A stretch of 64,000 bases of DNA from Pseudomonadota bacterium (GTDB lineage Bacteria > Pseudomonadota > Gammaproteobacteria > Burkholderiales > Ferrovaceae), in NCBI GenBank assembly GCA_021798835.1, contig JAJZBQ010000002.1:124001-188000 (forward strand). The letters are read 5' to 3'. Positions 1 through 9,312 of the stretch are shown one piece after another. Numbering within the stretch: position 1 is the first letter of the stretch; every line of letters starts with the position of its first letter. The notes beneath the pieces are model-generated. The model saw nothing but the letters and a program-made list of their open reading frames with translations. It made no database searches and was not told the DNA's origin. The translations under genes and the position numbers were made by a program.

Positions 1-205
1 TGCCTATTCTTTCAAAATCCTGCCTCCCCTTGGACGCTGGGTTGCCGATGATGAGGCCAGTTATCGCTACCTCGCCGAATCCATCCGTATGCATCCTGAC
101 CAACCCAGTCTGGCCCAGATGATGGAACAAGCCGGCTTTGAATCCGTCGAGTGGTTCAATTTATCCGCCGGGGTAGTCGCTCTGCACCGAGGTTTCAAAT
201 GGTGA
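1..205 (+). CDS. ubiE: Ubiquinone/menaquinone C-methyltransferase UbiE, C-terminal part
   Basis: The reading frame enters from the left edge and ends at TGA 203-205, giving the last 67 residues or so. UbiE is the SAM-dependent C-methyltransferase of ubiquinone and menaquinone synthesis. The visible tail carries the usual UbiE features: [12 protein letters not shown], then [12 protein letters not shown], then a final [14 protein letters not shown]. It is followed directly by ubiJ and ubiB, the standard proteobacterial order. The SAM-binding part lies outside the window. Confidence 0.93.
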   Translation, partial: AYSFKILPPLGRWVADDEASYRYLAESIRMHPDQPSLAQMMEQAGFESVEWFNLSAGVVALHRGFKW

Positions 206-786
206 CATCCAACTGGCTACAAACGCGTGCACAACGCACCCTGCAGGCTCTGATGGCCACAGCACCTTGGGCGCTGGAGCGCTTGCGCCCATTCGCGGGA
301 CAAATTCTGGAAGTCCGTCTAGGGCACCATTCTTTTTCCCTGAAGATCACGCCGGAAGGTGCATTGAGTCCATACACGACGAAATCCGATCAACCGCCTG
401 CCCTGACCTTGGCGATTCCTCTGGAAATCCTTTCCGATGCGTTGCTCAACAAGGAAAACCTGTTAAATCATCTCCACCTGTCCGGAAACAGTGCCCTAGC
501 CGTAGAGATAGGTTTTTTAGCCCAGCATTTCCGCCCAGATCTGGAAGAACTGCTCAGTCATTGGTTCGGTGACATCATTGCCCACCGCCTGGGGCGCTTC
601 TGGCATAGCACCCGAAATTGGCTGCGTGATAGCGTACGACGCAATCGCCAAATGTTTCGTGAATACGCTCAGGAAGAAGCCAAACTTCTGCCCACTCGTG
701 CCCAGATGAACCGCTTTGCCAACCATCTCGGCGATCTCAACGACGAGTTGAACCGGCTGGAGCAACGTTTGGCCCAGTTATCCTGA
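199..786 (+). CDS. ubiJ: Ubiquinone biosynthesis accessory factor UbiJ (SCP2 domain)
   Basis: A 195-residue protein of the UbiJ family, a lipid-binding accessory protein that helps the cytosolic Ubi enzymes handle hydrophobic intermediates. The N-terminal half has the SCP2 sterol-carrier fold pattern, with alternating strands around residues 30-110. The C-terminal end (about 165-195) is a charged coiled coil ending [13 protein letters not shown], typical of UbiJ. I place the start at ATG 199, which overlaps the ubiE stop by 7 bases. An upstream GTG at 151 would force a 55-base overlap. Sequence identity in this family is low, so the call rests mainly on the ubiE-ubiJ-ubiB context. Confidence 0.85.
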   Translation: MVTSNWLQTRAQRTLQALMATAPWALERLRPFAGQILEVRLGHHSFSLKITPEGALSPYTTKSDQPPALTLAIPLEILSDALLNKENLLNHLHLSGNSALAVEIGFLAQHFRPDLEELLSHWFGDIIAHRLGRFWHSTRNWLRDSVRRNRQMFREYAQEEAKLLPTRAQMNRFANHLGDLNDELNRLEQRLAQLS

Positions 787-2336
787 TGTCCACCTGGCGC
801 GTCATATTCATCCTGTATATCGGCGTCCGCTATGGACTGGACGAGTTCATTCTGTCCCATGATCGCCTCAGCCCTCTGCGACACCTGAGTCGCATCTTTC
901 TATTCTGGCGCCGCTTCACGACTCCGCGTAGTGTACGCCTACGTCAAGCTCTGGAACGACTGGGCCCTATTTTCGTCAAGTTCGGGCAGGCACTCTCGAC
1001 CCGACGTGACCTGATTCCGCCAGATATCGCTGAAGAACTGGCACGCCTACAGGATCGAGTTCCCCCCTTTCCCGGAAGCGTCTCCGTCAGCATTCTGGAA
1101 GCCACCTACCGCCGACCTTTACACGAGGTCTTTGCCCATTTCGACCCAGAACCAGTAGCCAGTGCTTCCGTTGCCCAAGTCCACTTTGCCACTCTGCACA
1201 ACGGCCAGGAAGCTGCCGTCAAGATATTGCGTCCGCAAATCGGGCGCATCATCGCCCGCGATATCGGCCTCATGCTGACCCTCGCACACCTGCTACAACG
1301 CTGGATACAGGAGGCGCGCCGTCTCCGTCCGGTGGAGGTGGTAGGAGAATTTCGCAAACATCTGGCCGATGAACTGGACCTGATGGTCGAAGCCTCCAAT
1401 GCCAGCCAGTTGCGGCGCAACTTTGCCGACCGGAGACTCCTGATCATCCCGGAAATCTACTGGGATTACTGCGATACTCAGGTCATGGTGATGGAACGCA
1501 TGAAAGGTATTCCCATCAGTCAGGTAGACCAGTTGCGAAACCTTCACATCGACATTCCCAAACTGGCTCGCGATGGCGTGGAAATCTTCTTCACTCAGGT
1601 TTTCCGAGATGGGTTCTTTCATGCGGACATGCACCCCGGTAATATTCAGGTCGCTGAAGATGGGCGTTACATCGGACTTGATTTCGGCATCATCGGTACA
1701 CTGACCACTGAAGACAAAAATTATTTGGCACAGAATTTTCTGGCTTTCTTCCAGCGCGATTATCAACGTGTTGCGGCAGCGCATATCGAAGCAGGGTGGG
1801 TGCCTCCAGATACCCGCGCCAACGAATTCGAATCCGCGATCCGTTCGGTCTGCGAACCGATTTTCGACAAACCACTCAAGGAAATTTCATTCGGAAAAGT
1901 CCTGTTGCGACTATTTCAGGTTTCACGCCGTTTTCAGATGGAAATTCAACCGCAACTGGTACTTTTGCAAAAAACTCTGCTCAATGTTGAAGGTTTGGGT
2001 CGAGATCTCGACCCCGACCTGGATTTGTGGAAAACCGCCAAGCCGTTCCTGGAACGCTGGATGAGTGAACAGGTAGGGTGGCGCGGACTACTTAAGGCCG
2101 TAAGCCGTGAAGGAGGACAGTGGGTCAATCTGGTCCCTCAACTGCCACGCCTGATCCACCGTTCCCTGGAAACCAGTCTGTCCACGCCGCCACAAACCAA
2201 TGAACTGGCCCAGTTGCAGCGACAGGTCAAGTCTCAGCAACGCTGGATCACCTTGCTATTGATCGGTCATGCCGTATTTCTGACAGTACTGCTACTCCTG
2301 TTCTGGCTCATTGCCAGTACCACTCAAATCCATTAA
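786..2336 (+). CDS. ubiB: UbiB, atypical ABC1/ADCK-type kinase-like protein of ubiquinone synthesis
   Basis: A 516-residue UbiB needed for aerobic ubiquinone synthesis, thought to act as an ATPase that helps extract quinone precursors from the membrane. Visible family features: the KxGQ-type motif [13 protein letters not shown] near residue 60, the alanine-rich segment SVAQVH, the catalytic-loop analogue ADMHPGN, and GLDFGIIG in place of DFG. One or two membrane helices lie at the extreme C-terminus (about 490-512), as in other UbiB proteins. The start ATG shares one base with the ubiJ stop codon, so the two are translationally coupled. Confidence 0.96.
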   Translation: MSTWRVIFILYIGVRYGLDEFILSHDRLSPLRHLSRIFLFWRRFTTPRSVRLRQALERLGPIFVKFGQALSTRRDLIPPDIAEELARLQDRVPPFPGSVSVSILEATYRRPLHEVFAHFDPEPVASASVAQVHFATLHNGQEAAVKILRPQIGRIIARDIGLMLTLAHLLQRWIQEARRLRPVEVVGEFRKHLADELDLMVEASNASQLRRNFADRRLLIIPEIYWDYCDTQVMVMERMKGIPISQVDQLRNLHIDIPKLARDGVEIFFTQVFRDGFFHADMHPGNIQVAEDGRYIGLDFGIIGTLTTEDKNYLAQNFLAFFQRDYQRVAAAHIEAGWVPPDTRANEFESAIRSVCEPIFDKPLKEISFGKVLLRLFQVSRRFQMEIQPQLVLLQKTLLNVEGLGRDLDPDLDLWKTAKPFLERWMSEQVGWRGLLKAVSREGGQWVNLVPQLPRLIHRSLETSLSTPPQTNELAQLQRQVKSQQRWITLLLIGHAVFLTVLLLLFWLIASTTQIH

Positions 2337-2363
2337 CCTTCCGCTCAAATTCATGGAACCTCT

Positions 2364-2900
2364 ATGCGCTATCAACTCGGGCCTGATTCCCCTCAACTCG
2401 CCGCCACTGCTTTTGTCGAAGAAAGCGCGACCCTGATCGGCAAAGTCATTCTGGGCGATGAAGCCAGTGTCTGGTGCCAGGCAGTCTTGCGAGGAGACAA
2501 CGAACCCATCGATGTCGGGGCACGTAGCAACATCCAGGATGGGGCCTTGCTGCACACCGATCCTGGTGCTCCACTGGTCATTGAATCCAACGTCAGCATC
2601 GGTCATGGGGCTGTGCTGCATGGATGCACGGTCAAATCAGGTTCGCTGATCGGCATCCGTGCCGTCATTCTGAATCACGCCATCATTGGCAAAAATTGCC
2701 TGATCGGTGCCAACACCCTGATTACCGAAGGAAAGATCATCCCTGATGGCTCCCTGGTCGTCGGGAGCCCTGGACGCGTCATCCGCACCTTGACTCCTGA
2801 GGAGATCGCCGGATTGGCCGCCAATGCCGCTGTCTACGTAGCCCGTGCCCAACAATTTCAGACAAGTTGCATCCGCCTGGAAAATCACGTGACCCCATGA
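2364..2900 (+). CDS. Gamma-carbonic-anhydrase-like hexapeptide-repeat protein
   Basis: A 178-residue left-handed beta-helix protein of the YrdA/CaiE/gamma-carbonic anhydrase group. It shows repeated hexapeptide-type turns from about residue 15 to 145 and the metal-site histidines expected of the family: one in LLHTD and two in SIGHGAVLHGC. The conserved N-terminal WCQAVLRGD is present. Members are zinc or iron trimers. Only some have carbonic anhydrase activity, so substrate and role are not assigned. It starts 27 bases after ubiB and its stop overlaps the next start (ATGA), so it belongs to the same operon. Confidence 0.88.
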   Translation: MRYQLGPDSPQLAATAFVEESATLIGKVILGDEASVWCQAVLRGDNEPIDVGARSNIQDGALLHTDPGAPLVIESNVSIGHGAVLHGCTVKSGSLIGIRAVILNHAIIGKNCLIGANTLITEGKIIPDGSLVVGSPGRVIRTLTPEEIAGLAANAAVYVARAQQFQTSCIRLENHVTP

Positions 2901-3511
2901 GCACGCTCAACGAAGAAACTCGCCTGATACCTGGCCTGGCTGGCCAGATGGAAGTCGTGGTCAATCACCCTCCATCGGGAATCATACAAGGGTTGGCCCT
3001 GGTAGCACATCCTCACCCCTTGTTCGGGGGAAATCTGAACAACAAAGTGACCCAGACACTTTCCCGAACCCTGAATACCCAGAATTTTGTCACCTGGCGC
3101 ATGAACAGCCGCGGAGTGGGACAAACACAAGGCGACTACGATGAAGGTCGAGGGGAAACGGATGATTGGATCACCTTGTATGACCTGGCACAACATGAAT
3201 TTCCCCATTTACCCCTGACACTCGCTGGCTTCTCCTTTGGCGCTTATGTCATGAGCGAAGTGGCTCGACGATTGCCGCCGTGCCGACTGATTCTGGTTGC
3301 CCCTGCGGTAGGCCATTTCCCCATCGGAACCGTCCCCTCCGACACTTTGGTGGTACACGGGGAACAAGACACCACGGTCACGCTGGAAGCCGTTCTGCGC
3401 TGGGCCGAGCCCCAGTCGTTGCCCATTCTGGTCATTCCCGGCGGCGATCATTTTTTCCATCAGCGCCTGATTTTGTTGCGCGACTGGCTCCTTCGTTTTC
3501 CGCTCATGTGA
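2897..3511 (+). CDS. Alpha/beta hydrolase of the small cytosolic family
   Basis: A 204-residue alpha/beta hydrolase with the family hallmark HPHPLFGGN near residue 36, a nucleophile elbow GFSFG with serine, an acid in VHGEQD and a histidine in GGDHFFH. These form a complete Ser-Asp-His triad. The family is widespread in proteobacteria and generally unassigned. The start ATG overlaps the previous stop as ATGA. Nothing shows its substrate; the operon position after ubiquinone genes may only reflect shared transcription. Confidence 0.88.
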   Translation: MSTLNEETRLIPGLAGQMEVVVNHPPSGIIQGLALVAHPHPLFGGNLNNKVTQTLSRTLNTQNFVTWRMNSRGVGQTQGDYDEGRGETDDWITLYDLAQHEFPHLPLTLAGFSFGAYVMSEVARRLPPCRLILVAPAVGHFPIGTVPSDTLVVHGEQDTTVTLEAVLRWAEPQSLPILVIPGGDHFFHQRLILLRDWLLRFPLM

Positions 3512-3519
3512 TACGTGCC

Positions 3520-3945
3520 ATGCTCCTGCTATCCATCAAATCATTCCACATCATGGCCATGGTCACCTGGTTTGCGGGGCTGTTCTATCTCCCCCGACTG
3601 TTCGTATACCATGCCCAATGTCCACCCTCTGACCACCTGGGGCGAGATCGTTTCAAAATCATGGAACGCAAACTCTTTTGGGGCATCACCACCCCCGGTG
3701 GAATCATGACTGTGGCTTCAGGACTATTCATGGCCTTCGCCCTGGATGATCGAGGTGGCTGGCTTCTGCCAAAAATTCTGCTGGTGACTTTGTTAGTCGG
3801 GTATCATGTGTGGTGTGGTCGGTTGGTCAAAACATTTGCCCGTGATGACAATCACCATACCCATACATGGTATCGCTGGTTCAATGAGTTTCCCGTTATG
3901 ATCCTGATCCCAGTGGTGATTCTGGTCGTTTTCAAACCATTCTGA
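3520..3945 (+). CDS. hemJ: Protoporphyrinogen IX oxidase HemJ
   Basis: A 141-residue integral membrane protein matching HemJ in length and sequence: the N-terminal SFHIMAMVTWFAGLFYLPR with the conserved histidine, YHA after the first loop, and four predicted membrane helices ending VILIPVVILVVFKPF. HemJ oxidises protoporphyrinogen IX to protoporphyrin IX in haem synthesis in bacteria that lack HemG and HemY. I chose ATG 3520 because it gives the normal N-terminus. A GTG at 3508 is in frame and overlaps the upstream stop, so four extra residues cannot be excluded. Confidence 0.93.
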   Translation: MLLLSIKSFHIMAMVTWFAGLFYLPRLFVYHAQCPPSDHLGRDRFKIMERKLFWGITTPGGIMTVASGLFMAFALDDRGGWLLPKILLVTLLVGYHVWCGRLVKTFARDDNHHTHTWYRWFNEFPVMILIPVVILVVFKPF

Positions 3946-3955
3946 TCCCCTCGCC

Positions 3956-5122
3956 ATGGTACTCAACACCTTTTACTGCCCTTGCCCCCGTGGACTGGAA
4001 ACCATTCTGGCTCAAGAGTTGACCCAGTTAGGGGCGCAGTATCCGGAGATACGAGAATCCGGAGTCACCTGTCAAGGTGACTGGGCCATTGCTCTGCGTA
4101 TCAATCTGGAAAGCCGCCTCGCCAGCCGTGTGCTGTGGCAAATCGCGCAAGGCACCTACCGCAATGAACATGACTTGTACCACCATGCCCGAAAATTGCC
4201 ATGGAGCGACTGGTTCAACTGCGAACTGACCCTCAAAATCGACACCCGTGCTCACCACAGCCCCTTACGCAGCCTGGACTTTGTCACTCTGCGCATCAAA
4301 GATGCCATCTGTGACCATTTTCGTGAAAGCACAGGGCAACGACCCTCCATCGACACCCGTGAACCAGATATGCGAATCCATCTTTTTCTGGATGAGAACC
4401 GCTTCTACCTGTCTTTGGATACCAGTGGCGAAGCCCTGTTCAAACGGGGCCAACGTCCAGCCCCCGGCTCAACCCCGCTCAAACGTAATCTGGCCGCTGG
4501 AATACTGTCACTGTCAGGTTGGCAACCCGGAACTCCCTTGCTGGATGCTTTTTGTGGATCGGGATCCCTTTTGCTCGAAGCCGCTGAGCAAAGTCTCGGA
4601 CGAGCCCCCGGCATGGACCGCTCTTTCGCATTCGCCCACATTAAAGTATGCCCCAGCGCAACTCTCTGGCCAATTTTGCAACAGCAGGCACACCAACGCC
4701 AGCAGCCCCCTCACCCTCTTCCCTTGTGGGGCTTTGACATCAAGGGAGATGCCATCGATCTGGCGCGTCAGAATCTGGATGCCGCAGGCTTGGGCGACTG
4801 CGTTACACTCAAACAGGTGAATGTCCTGGAGTCCAGCCCTCCCGTCCCCGAGGGACTGATGATCAGTAATCTACCCTATGGAGTGCGTCTGGGTGAATTA
4901 CATGAATTGGCAAACTTCTACCCCCTTCTTGGCAACACACTCAAACAACGCTATGCCGGTTGGACAGCCTGCCTTCTCAGCGCCGACATGACACTTCCCA
5001 AGGCCCTCCGCCTCAAGGTCAGCCGACGCACCCCGGTATTCAATGGAGCGCTGGAATGCCGCCTGTTTCGTATCCCGTTGGTCAGCGGCTCCCATCGTCA
5101 CAAAACCGCCATCCCACTGTAA
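3956..5122 (+). CDS. THUMP-domain class I RNA methyltransferase (RlmL-type half)
   Basis: A 388-residue protein with an N-terminal THUMP RNA-binding domain (about residues 1-160) and a C-terminal Rossmann methyltransferase. The SAM site is DAFCGSGSLLLEAA, and the catalytic motif NLPYG fits the N-x-P-Y type used for guanine N2 methylation. It corresponds to the N-terminal half of E. coli RlmKL, which makes m2G2445 in 23S rRNA; the RlmK half is absent. The exact target base is inferred from family only. It is the last gene of the ubiquinone-led operon, and its final codons overlap the Pho box of the next promoter. Confidence 0.9.
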   Translation: MVLNTFYCPCPRGLETILAQELTQLGAQYPEIRESGVTCQGDWAIALRINLESRLASRVLWQIAQGTYRNEHDLYHHARKLPWSDWFNCELTLKIDTRAHHSPLRSLDFVTLRIKDAICDHFRESTGQRPSIDTREPDMRIHLFLDENRFYLSLDTSGEALFKRGQRPAPGSTPLKRNLAAGILSLSGWQPGTPLLDAFCGSGSLLLEAAEQSLGRAPGMDRSFAFAHIKVCPSATLWPILQQQAHQRQQPPHPLPLWGFDIKGDAIDLARQNLDAAGLGDCVTLKQVNVLESSPPVPEGLMISNLPYGVRLGELHELANFYPLLGNTLKQRYAGWTACLLSADMTLPKALRLKVSRRTPVFNGALECRLFRIPLVSGSHRHKTAIPL

Positions 5123-5150
5123 TATGACAGTCACATGAGGCGTGTATAAC
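5117..5150 (+). promoter_or_regulatory. Predicted PhoB-dependent promoter (Pho box plus -10) for phoBR
   Basis: Two heptamers in direct repeat, CTGTAAT-ATGA-CAGTCAC at 5117-5134, match the Pho-box plan of two CTGTCAT units separated by 4 bases (11 of 14 repeat positions). Ten bases after it comes TATAAC at 5145-5150, a good -10. A Pho box replacing the -35 and ending 10 bases before the -10 is the known layout of PhoB-activated promoters. Transcription would start near 5157. Inference: phoB is autoregulated by phosphate limitation. Confidence 0.65.
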
Positions 5151-5204
5151 GCACTCATGAACCTGACAATTCCTTACGATACGCCCCTCATGATGGAGGT
5201 TGAC

Positions 5205-5894
5205 TTGAGCGCCCATATACTAGTCGTTGAAGACGAAGTAGCCATACAGGAAATGATAGCGCTTAATCTGACCCAAGCGGGTCATGAACCTCAACTTGCT
5301 TCTAGCGGGATGCAGGCCCTGGAGCAGATTCAGCACCTGTTACCCGATCTGATTCTGGTGGACTGGATGCTGCCCGGCATGAGCGGCCTGGAATTGGTGC
5401 GTCGTCTGCGCGCGCATCAACGCACGCAACGCGTTCCCATCATCATGCTGACCGCTCGTGTCGACGAATCCGACAAATTGCTGGGGCTGGAATCGGGAGC
5501 CGATGATTACATCACCAAACCCTTTTCCATCCGCGAACTGAATGCTCGCATCAAGGCCGTACTGCGCCGTCGCGCACCACAGATGACAGAGGATCTCGTG
5601 ACATTCAAAGGGTTATCCCTTGATCCTGCAACCCACCGGGTACACGCTAATCAACAAGAAATCACCCTGGGACCCACTGAATTCAAACTGCTTCACTTTT
5701 TTCTGACTCACCCAGAACGTGTCTATTCCCGTACCCAAATTCTGGACCACGTCTGGGGAGACCATGTCTTCATTGAAGAGCGTACCGTCGATGTTCATAT
5801 CCGTCGTCTGCGTTCAGCCCTGGAGCCATCGGGTGCCGACAGCCTGCTTCAAACCATACGGGGGGCAGGGTACCGACTGACAGCACAGCCCTGA
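5205..5894 (+). CDS. phoB: Phosphate regulon response regulator PhoB
   Basis: OmpR-family regulator: receiver domain at residues 1-120 and winged-helix DNA-binding domain at 130-229. With TTG 5205 as start the protein is 229 residues, and the key residues fall at E9, D10, phospho-acceptor D53 and K105, the same numbering as E. coli PhoB. The TTG has GGAGG at 5195-5199, 5 bases upstream. Earlier in-frame starts (GTG 5142, ATG 5157, ATG 5190/5193) would add unusual residues, and the first two lie at or before the predicted transcription start. PhoR follows 65 bases downstream. Confidence 0.95.
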   Translation: MSAHILVVEDEVAIQEMIALNLTQAGHEPQLASSGMQALEQIQHLLPDLILVDWMLPGMSGLELVRRLRAHQRTQRVPIIMLTARVDESDKLLGLESGADDYITKPFSIRELNARIKAVLRRRAPQMTEDLVTFKGLSLDPATHRVHANQQEITLGPTEFKLLHFFLTHPERVYSRTQILDHVWGDHVFIEERTVDVHIRRLRSALEPSGADSLLQTIRGAGYRLTAQP

Positions 5895-5959
5895 TTTTCC
5901 CCCCTCGGACGCTGCATCAGTGGTACCCTGATCATCAGCCCGTGGCACCGAGTTCAGGT

Positions 5960-7261
5960 ATGCAATCGTTTCTCCGCTACATTCTTGGTATTCTTCCCAT
6001 CGTCATATTGGTTTGCGGTGGAGTCACCCTGTGGGGAGGCTGGACCTGGGGGCTGGGTTCGTTGGCTGTCTTGATGGGCGCGATTGCTGCCCGAGATGCC
6101 TGGAAGTTGCAACAACTCCATCGCTGGCTTCAAAATCAGGGGCTGTCAACCGGACACGGAGCCAATCGCACCTGGGAACAGGTTTTCTGGCGCCTGCACT
6201 CCCTCGAAAAACGCTTTGATGAAAACCGGGAACAACTCAGCGAAGTCTCTGAACGCTTTCAACAAGCCTTGGCCCTGCTTCCCAACGGCATCATCATCCT
6301 GGATCGAAATCATCGAATTTTATGGTGTAATCCCGCAGCAGAACAACAATTACACATTCAATTCGAACGCGACCGCGGGCAAAGCCTGCCTTATCTGATC
6401 CGTCGCACTGAGTTCCAGGAATTCATGGAGCATCCGCCCACCCTCGAAAAAACCGGGATATTGCACCTGAAACACGGCAACGAGCTCACTCTGTCATTGC
6501 AATTGGTCTCCTACAATCAGGAAGAACGTATGCTGGTCACCCATGATATTACCCAATGGGAACGCGATGAAAAGGTGCGTCAGGACTTTGTGGCAAACGT
6601 CTCCCACGAACTACGAACTCCCCTGACGGTCATCGGCGGGTATGTGGAAACTCTGCAAACCAGTGGCCCCCTGCCTCCTGCAACGCAAGATAAAATTCTG
6701 GCTACTGTTGCCACCCAAACCCTTCGGATGCATCGTCTCGTGGAAGAATTATTATCACTGTCCCGTCTTGAAAGTCAGAGTGGTAGCGCACCATCAATCC
6801 CTGTTCCACTCGCGGATTTGGCGGCGCAAATCCTGCAAACCGCCCACCAACTCAGTCAAGACCACCATCACGTCACCCAGCAAGGAACCTGGGAAGGGAA
6901 CCTGCTGGGAACCGAAACCGAATTGGTAAGTGCTTTTGCCAATCTGGTCGCCAATGCCATCCGCTACACCCCTTCCGGGGGCCATATCACCATCTGTTGG
7001 GAACGCCAATCTCAAGGTGGGGTATTTTCTGTCAAGGATACCGGAATCGGCATAGAAGCCGAACATATCCCACGACTCACCGAACGCTTCTACCGAGTCG
7101 ATCGGGCTCGATCGCGCGACACCGGGGGGACCGGTCTGGGACTGGCCATCGTCCAACGCATCGCCCAACACCATGAAGCCACCCTGACCATCGACAGTTC
7201 TCCAGGAAAAGGCAGCATTTTCTCTCTGCACTTTCCTCTTCATCGAATCAGCACGACCTGA
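5960..7261 (+). CDS. phoR: Phosphate sensor histidine kinase PhoR
   Basis: A 433-residue membrane kinase: two N-terminal membrane helices (about 6-25 and 28-46) with almost no periplasmic loop, a PAS domain (about 105-190), a HisKA domain with phospho-acceptor H216 in VSHELRTP, and a HATPase domain with the N box AIRYTP, DTGIGIE and GTGLGLAIV. This is the PhoR plan, which senses phosphate through PstSCAB-PhoU. No pst or phoU genes are in the window. ATG 5960 gives the usual N-terminus; a GTG 18 bases earlier is possible. PhoR phosphorylates PhoB under phosphate limitation. Confidence 0.94.
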   Translation: MQSFLRYILGILPIVILVCGGVTLWGGWTWGLGSLAVLMGAIAARDAWKLQQLHRWLQNQGLSTGHGANRTWEQVFWRLHSLEKRFDENREQLSEVSERFQQALALLPNGIIILDRNHRILWCNPAAEQQLHIQFERDRGQSLPYLIRRTEFQEFMEHPPTLEKTGILHLKHGNELTLSLQLVSYNQEERMLVTHDITQWERDEKVRQDFVANVSHELRTPLTVIGGYVETLQTSGPLPPATQDKILATVATQTLRMHRLVEELLSLSRLESQSGSAPSIPVPLADLAAQILQTAHQLSQDHHHVTQQGTWEGNLLGTETELVSAFANLVANAIRYTPSGGHITICWERQSQGGVFSVKDTGIGIEAEHIPRLTERFYRVDRARSRDTGGTGLGLAIVQRIAQHHEATLTIDSSPGKGSIFSLHFPLHRISTT

Positions 7262-7292
7262 TACAATGGAACTCACGTACCGTGAGACTTCC

Positions 7293-7562
7293 ATGCCTTC
7301 ACAAGATATTCAGATCATCAATAAACTTGGGTTGCATGCCCGAGCTTCTGCCAAACTGACCCAAACCGCTTCCCAGTTCCCCTGTGAAGTCAGTATTGCC
7401 CGCAATGGACGCAAGGTAAATGCCAAAAGTATCATGGGAGTGATGATGCTGGCCGCCAGCCGTGGAACCTGGGTGACTCTGGAAACCACAGGGGACCGGG
7501 ATCACGAAGCGCTCCAGGCGCTGACCACCCTTATCCAAAATCGCTTCGACGAGGGGGAGTGA
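7293..7562 (+). CDS. ptsH: Phosphocarrier protein HPr
   Basis: An 89-residue HPr. Starting at ATG 7293 puts the phospho-accepting histidine at H15 in KLGLHARAS and the regulatory serine at S46 in AKSIMGV, the standard positions. HPr passes phosphate from enzyme I to EIIA proteins. A serine at 46 in this context is the site used by HPr kinase in proteobacteria that have HprK. A start at ATG 7266 would add nine residues with no counterpart. The gene lies 31 bases after phoR, and its stop overlaps the start region of ptsI. Confidence 0.94.
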   Translation: MPSQDIQIINKLGLHARASAKLTQTASQFPCEVSIARNGRKVNAKSIMGVMMLAASRGTWVTLETTGDRDHEALQALTTLIQNRFDEGE

Positions 7563-9289
7563 TGAGTTTTGCCCTACATGGCATCGCCGTCGCTCAGGGT
7601 ATTGCCATTGGACGTGCCCACTTGTTTTCCCAGACCACTTTGGAAGTCACGCACTACGTAGTAACCCCAGAAAACCGGCCGGCCGAATTACAGCGTTTTG
7701 ATCAGGCCATTCTGGAGGTCAGCCTCGAACTCAAGGAATTGGAGCACCAGATCCCCCCCGGAGCCCCCGCAGAGATGGCGGCTTTCCTGGAATTGCACCG
7801 CCTGATCCTGAAAGACGACATGCTGGCACGTGTCCCCAAACAACGCATCCAGCAACAAGGTTGTAATGCCGAATGGGCCCTGAAACAGCAACTGGATCTG
7901 CTCATCACCCAATTCGAGCAAATGGAAGATCCCTACCTGCGTCAACGCCGCGATGATATCTGGCAAGTCGGCGAACGTCTGCTCAAGGCACTCATGGGAC
8001 AACCCGCCCCTAGTCTTCCGCCTCACTCTGAAGCCGCCAATAGCATTCTGGTCGCGCATGATCTCAGTCCGGCAGATATGGTACTGTTCAAGCAACACCC
8101 ATTTCAGTCTTTTATCACGGATCTGGGTGGAGCCACCTCCCATACCGCCATTCTGGCACGCAGTCTGGGTATCCCCTCTATCATGGCACTACACCACGCC
8201 TGGGAAATGATTCGCGAGGGAGAAATCCTCATCGTCGATGGCATGGCCGGGGTAGTGATTGTCAATCCTGATACACAAATCCTGACTGAATACCGTCTGC
8301 GTCAGGAACAATGGCATCTGGAACGCCAAAAACTCAAACGCCTGCGTAGCACGCCCGCGACCACACTGGATGGGACCCCCATCGAACTTCTGGCCAATAT
8401 CGAAATGCCCGACGATATCGATGCCGTCAAAAAAAATGGGGCACGAGGCATAGGGCTATTCCGCACCGAGTTTCTGTTCATGAACCGCCATGATCTGCCC
8501 AGTGAAGAAGAACAGTTCCACGCCTACCGGCGAGTTGCCGAGTCCCTGCGCGGGTTGCCTGTAACCATTCGCACCCTGGATATTGGTGCAGACAAACCGG
8601 TTGAGGCCAGCAATATCGCATCAACGCTCAATCCTGCTTTAGGATTGCGCGCCATCCGCTATTGTCTGAGCGAACCCCACATTTTCATGAGTCAGATCCG
8701 TGCCATCCTGCGTGCCTCGCATTTTGGTGAGGTCCAGTTACTCATTCCCATGTTGTCGAATCGCCATGAATTAACCCAGGCCCTTGCCCTGATCGAGCAA
8801 GCCAAACACGAACTCACCCATGAAGGGCTACCATTTAATCCAGCACTCCCCATCGGCGGCATGATCGAAGTTCCCGCAGCAGCCTTGGCATTGCCCCTGT
8901 TTCTCGACTTGCTGGATTTTCTGTCCATCGGAACCAACGACTTGATTCAATACACGCTAGCCATCGATCGGACAGATGACACGGTGGCCCATCTGTTCGA
9001 CCCACTGCACCCCGCGGTTCTGAGCCTCATCGCGCATACGATCAAGACCGCTCACAAAGCGGGAAAACCCGTGGCTGTATGTGGGGAAATGGCGGGAAAC
9101 CCTGTCTTGACACGGTTATTACTTGGATTCGGGCTACGTGAATTTTCCATGCATCCTGCACATCTCCCGGAAGTCAAACAGGTTATCCTCAGAACCGGTC
9201 TCAGCGACCTCGCTTCTCCCGTAAAACGCATTTTGTCCACTTACGACCCTGACAAACTCGAAGAAGCCGTCATCCGTCTCAACAATTAG
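7562..9289 (+). CDS. ptsI: Phosphoenolpyruvate-protein phosphotransferase (enzyme I)
   Basis: A 575-residue enzyme I, the length of the E. coli protein. The phospho-histidine is H194 in GGATSHTAILARSLG. The PEP-binding barrel follows, with GIGLFRTEFLFM, the ALGLRAIRYCL segment, IGTNDLIQYTLAIDR and the cysteine-containing VAVCGEMAG near the C-terminus. Enzyme I takes phosphate from PEP and passes it to HPr. ATG 7562 shares its first base with the HPr stop; the codon just before it, GTG 7559, is an alternative. No EIIA or sugar permease gene lies nearby, so the phosphate acceptor is encoded elsewhere. Confidence 0.96.
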   Translation: MSFALHGIAVAQGIAIGRAHLFSQTTLEVTHYVVTPENRPAELQRFDQAILEVSLELKELEHQIPPGAPAEMAAFLELHRLILKDDMLARVPKQRIQQQGCNAEWALKQQLDLLITQFEQMEDPYLRQRRDDIWQVGERLLKALMGQPAPSLPPHSEAANSILVAHDLSPADMVLFKQHPFQSFITDLGGATSHTAILARSLGIPSIMALHHAWEMIREGEILIVDGMAGVVIVNPDTQILTEYRLRQEQWHLERQKLKRLRSTPATTLDGTPIELLANIEMPDDIDAVKKNGARGIGLFRTEFLFMNRHDLPSEEEQFHAYRRVAESLRGLPVTIRTLDIGADKPVEASNIASTLNPALGLRAIRYCLSEPHIFMSQIRAILRASHFGEVQLLIPMLSNRHELTQALALIEQAKHELTHEGLPFNPALPIGGMIEVPAAALALPLFLDLLDFLSIGTNDLIQYTLAIDRTDDTVAHLFDPLHPAVLSLIAHTIKTAHKAGKPVAVCGEMAGNPVLTRLLLGFGLREFSMHPAHLPEVKQVILRTGLSDLASPVKRILSTYDPDKLEEAVIRLNN

Positions 9290-9312
9290 CGCCAGAGATA
9301 ACCTGCTCCCGA

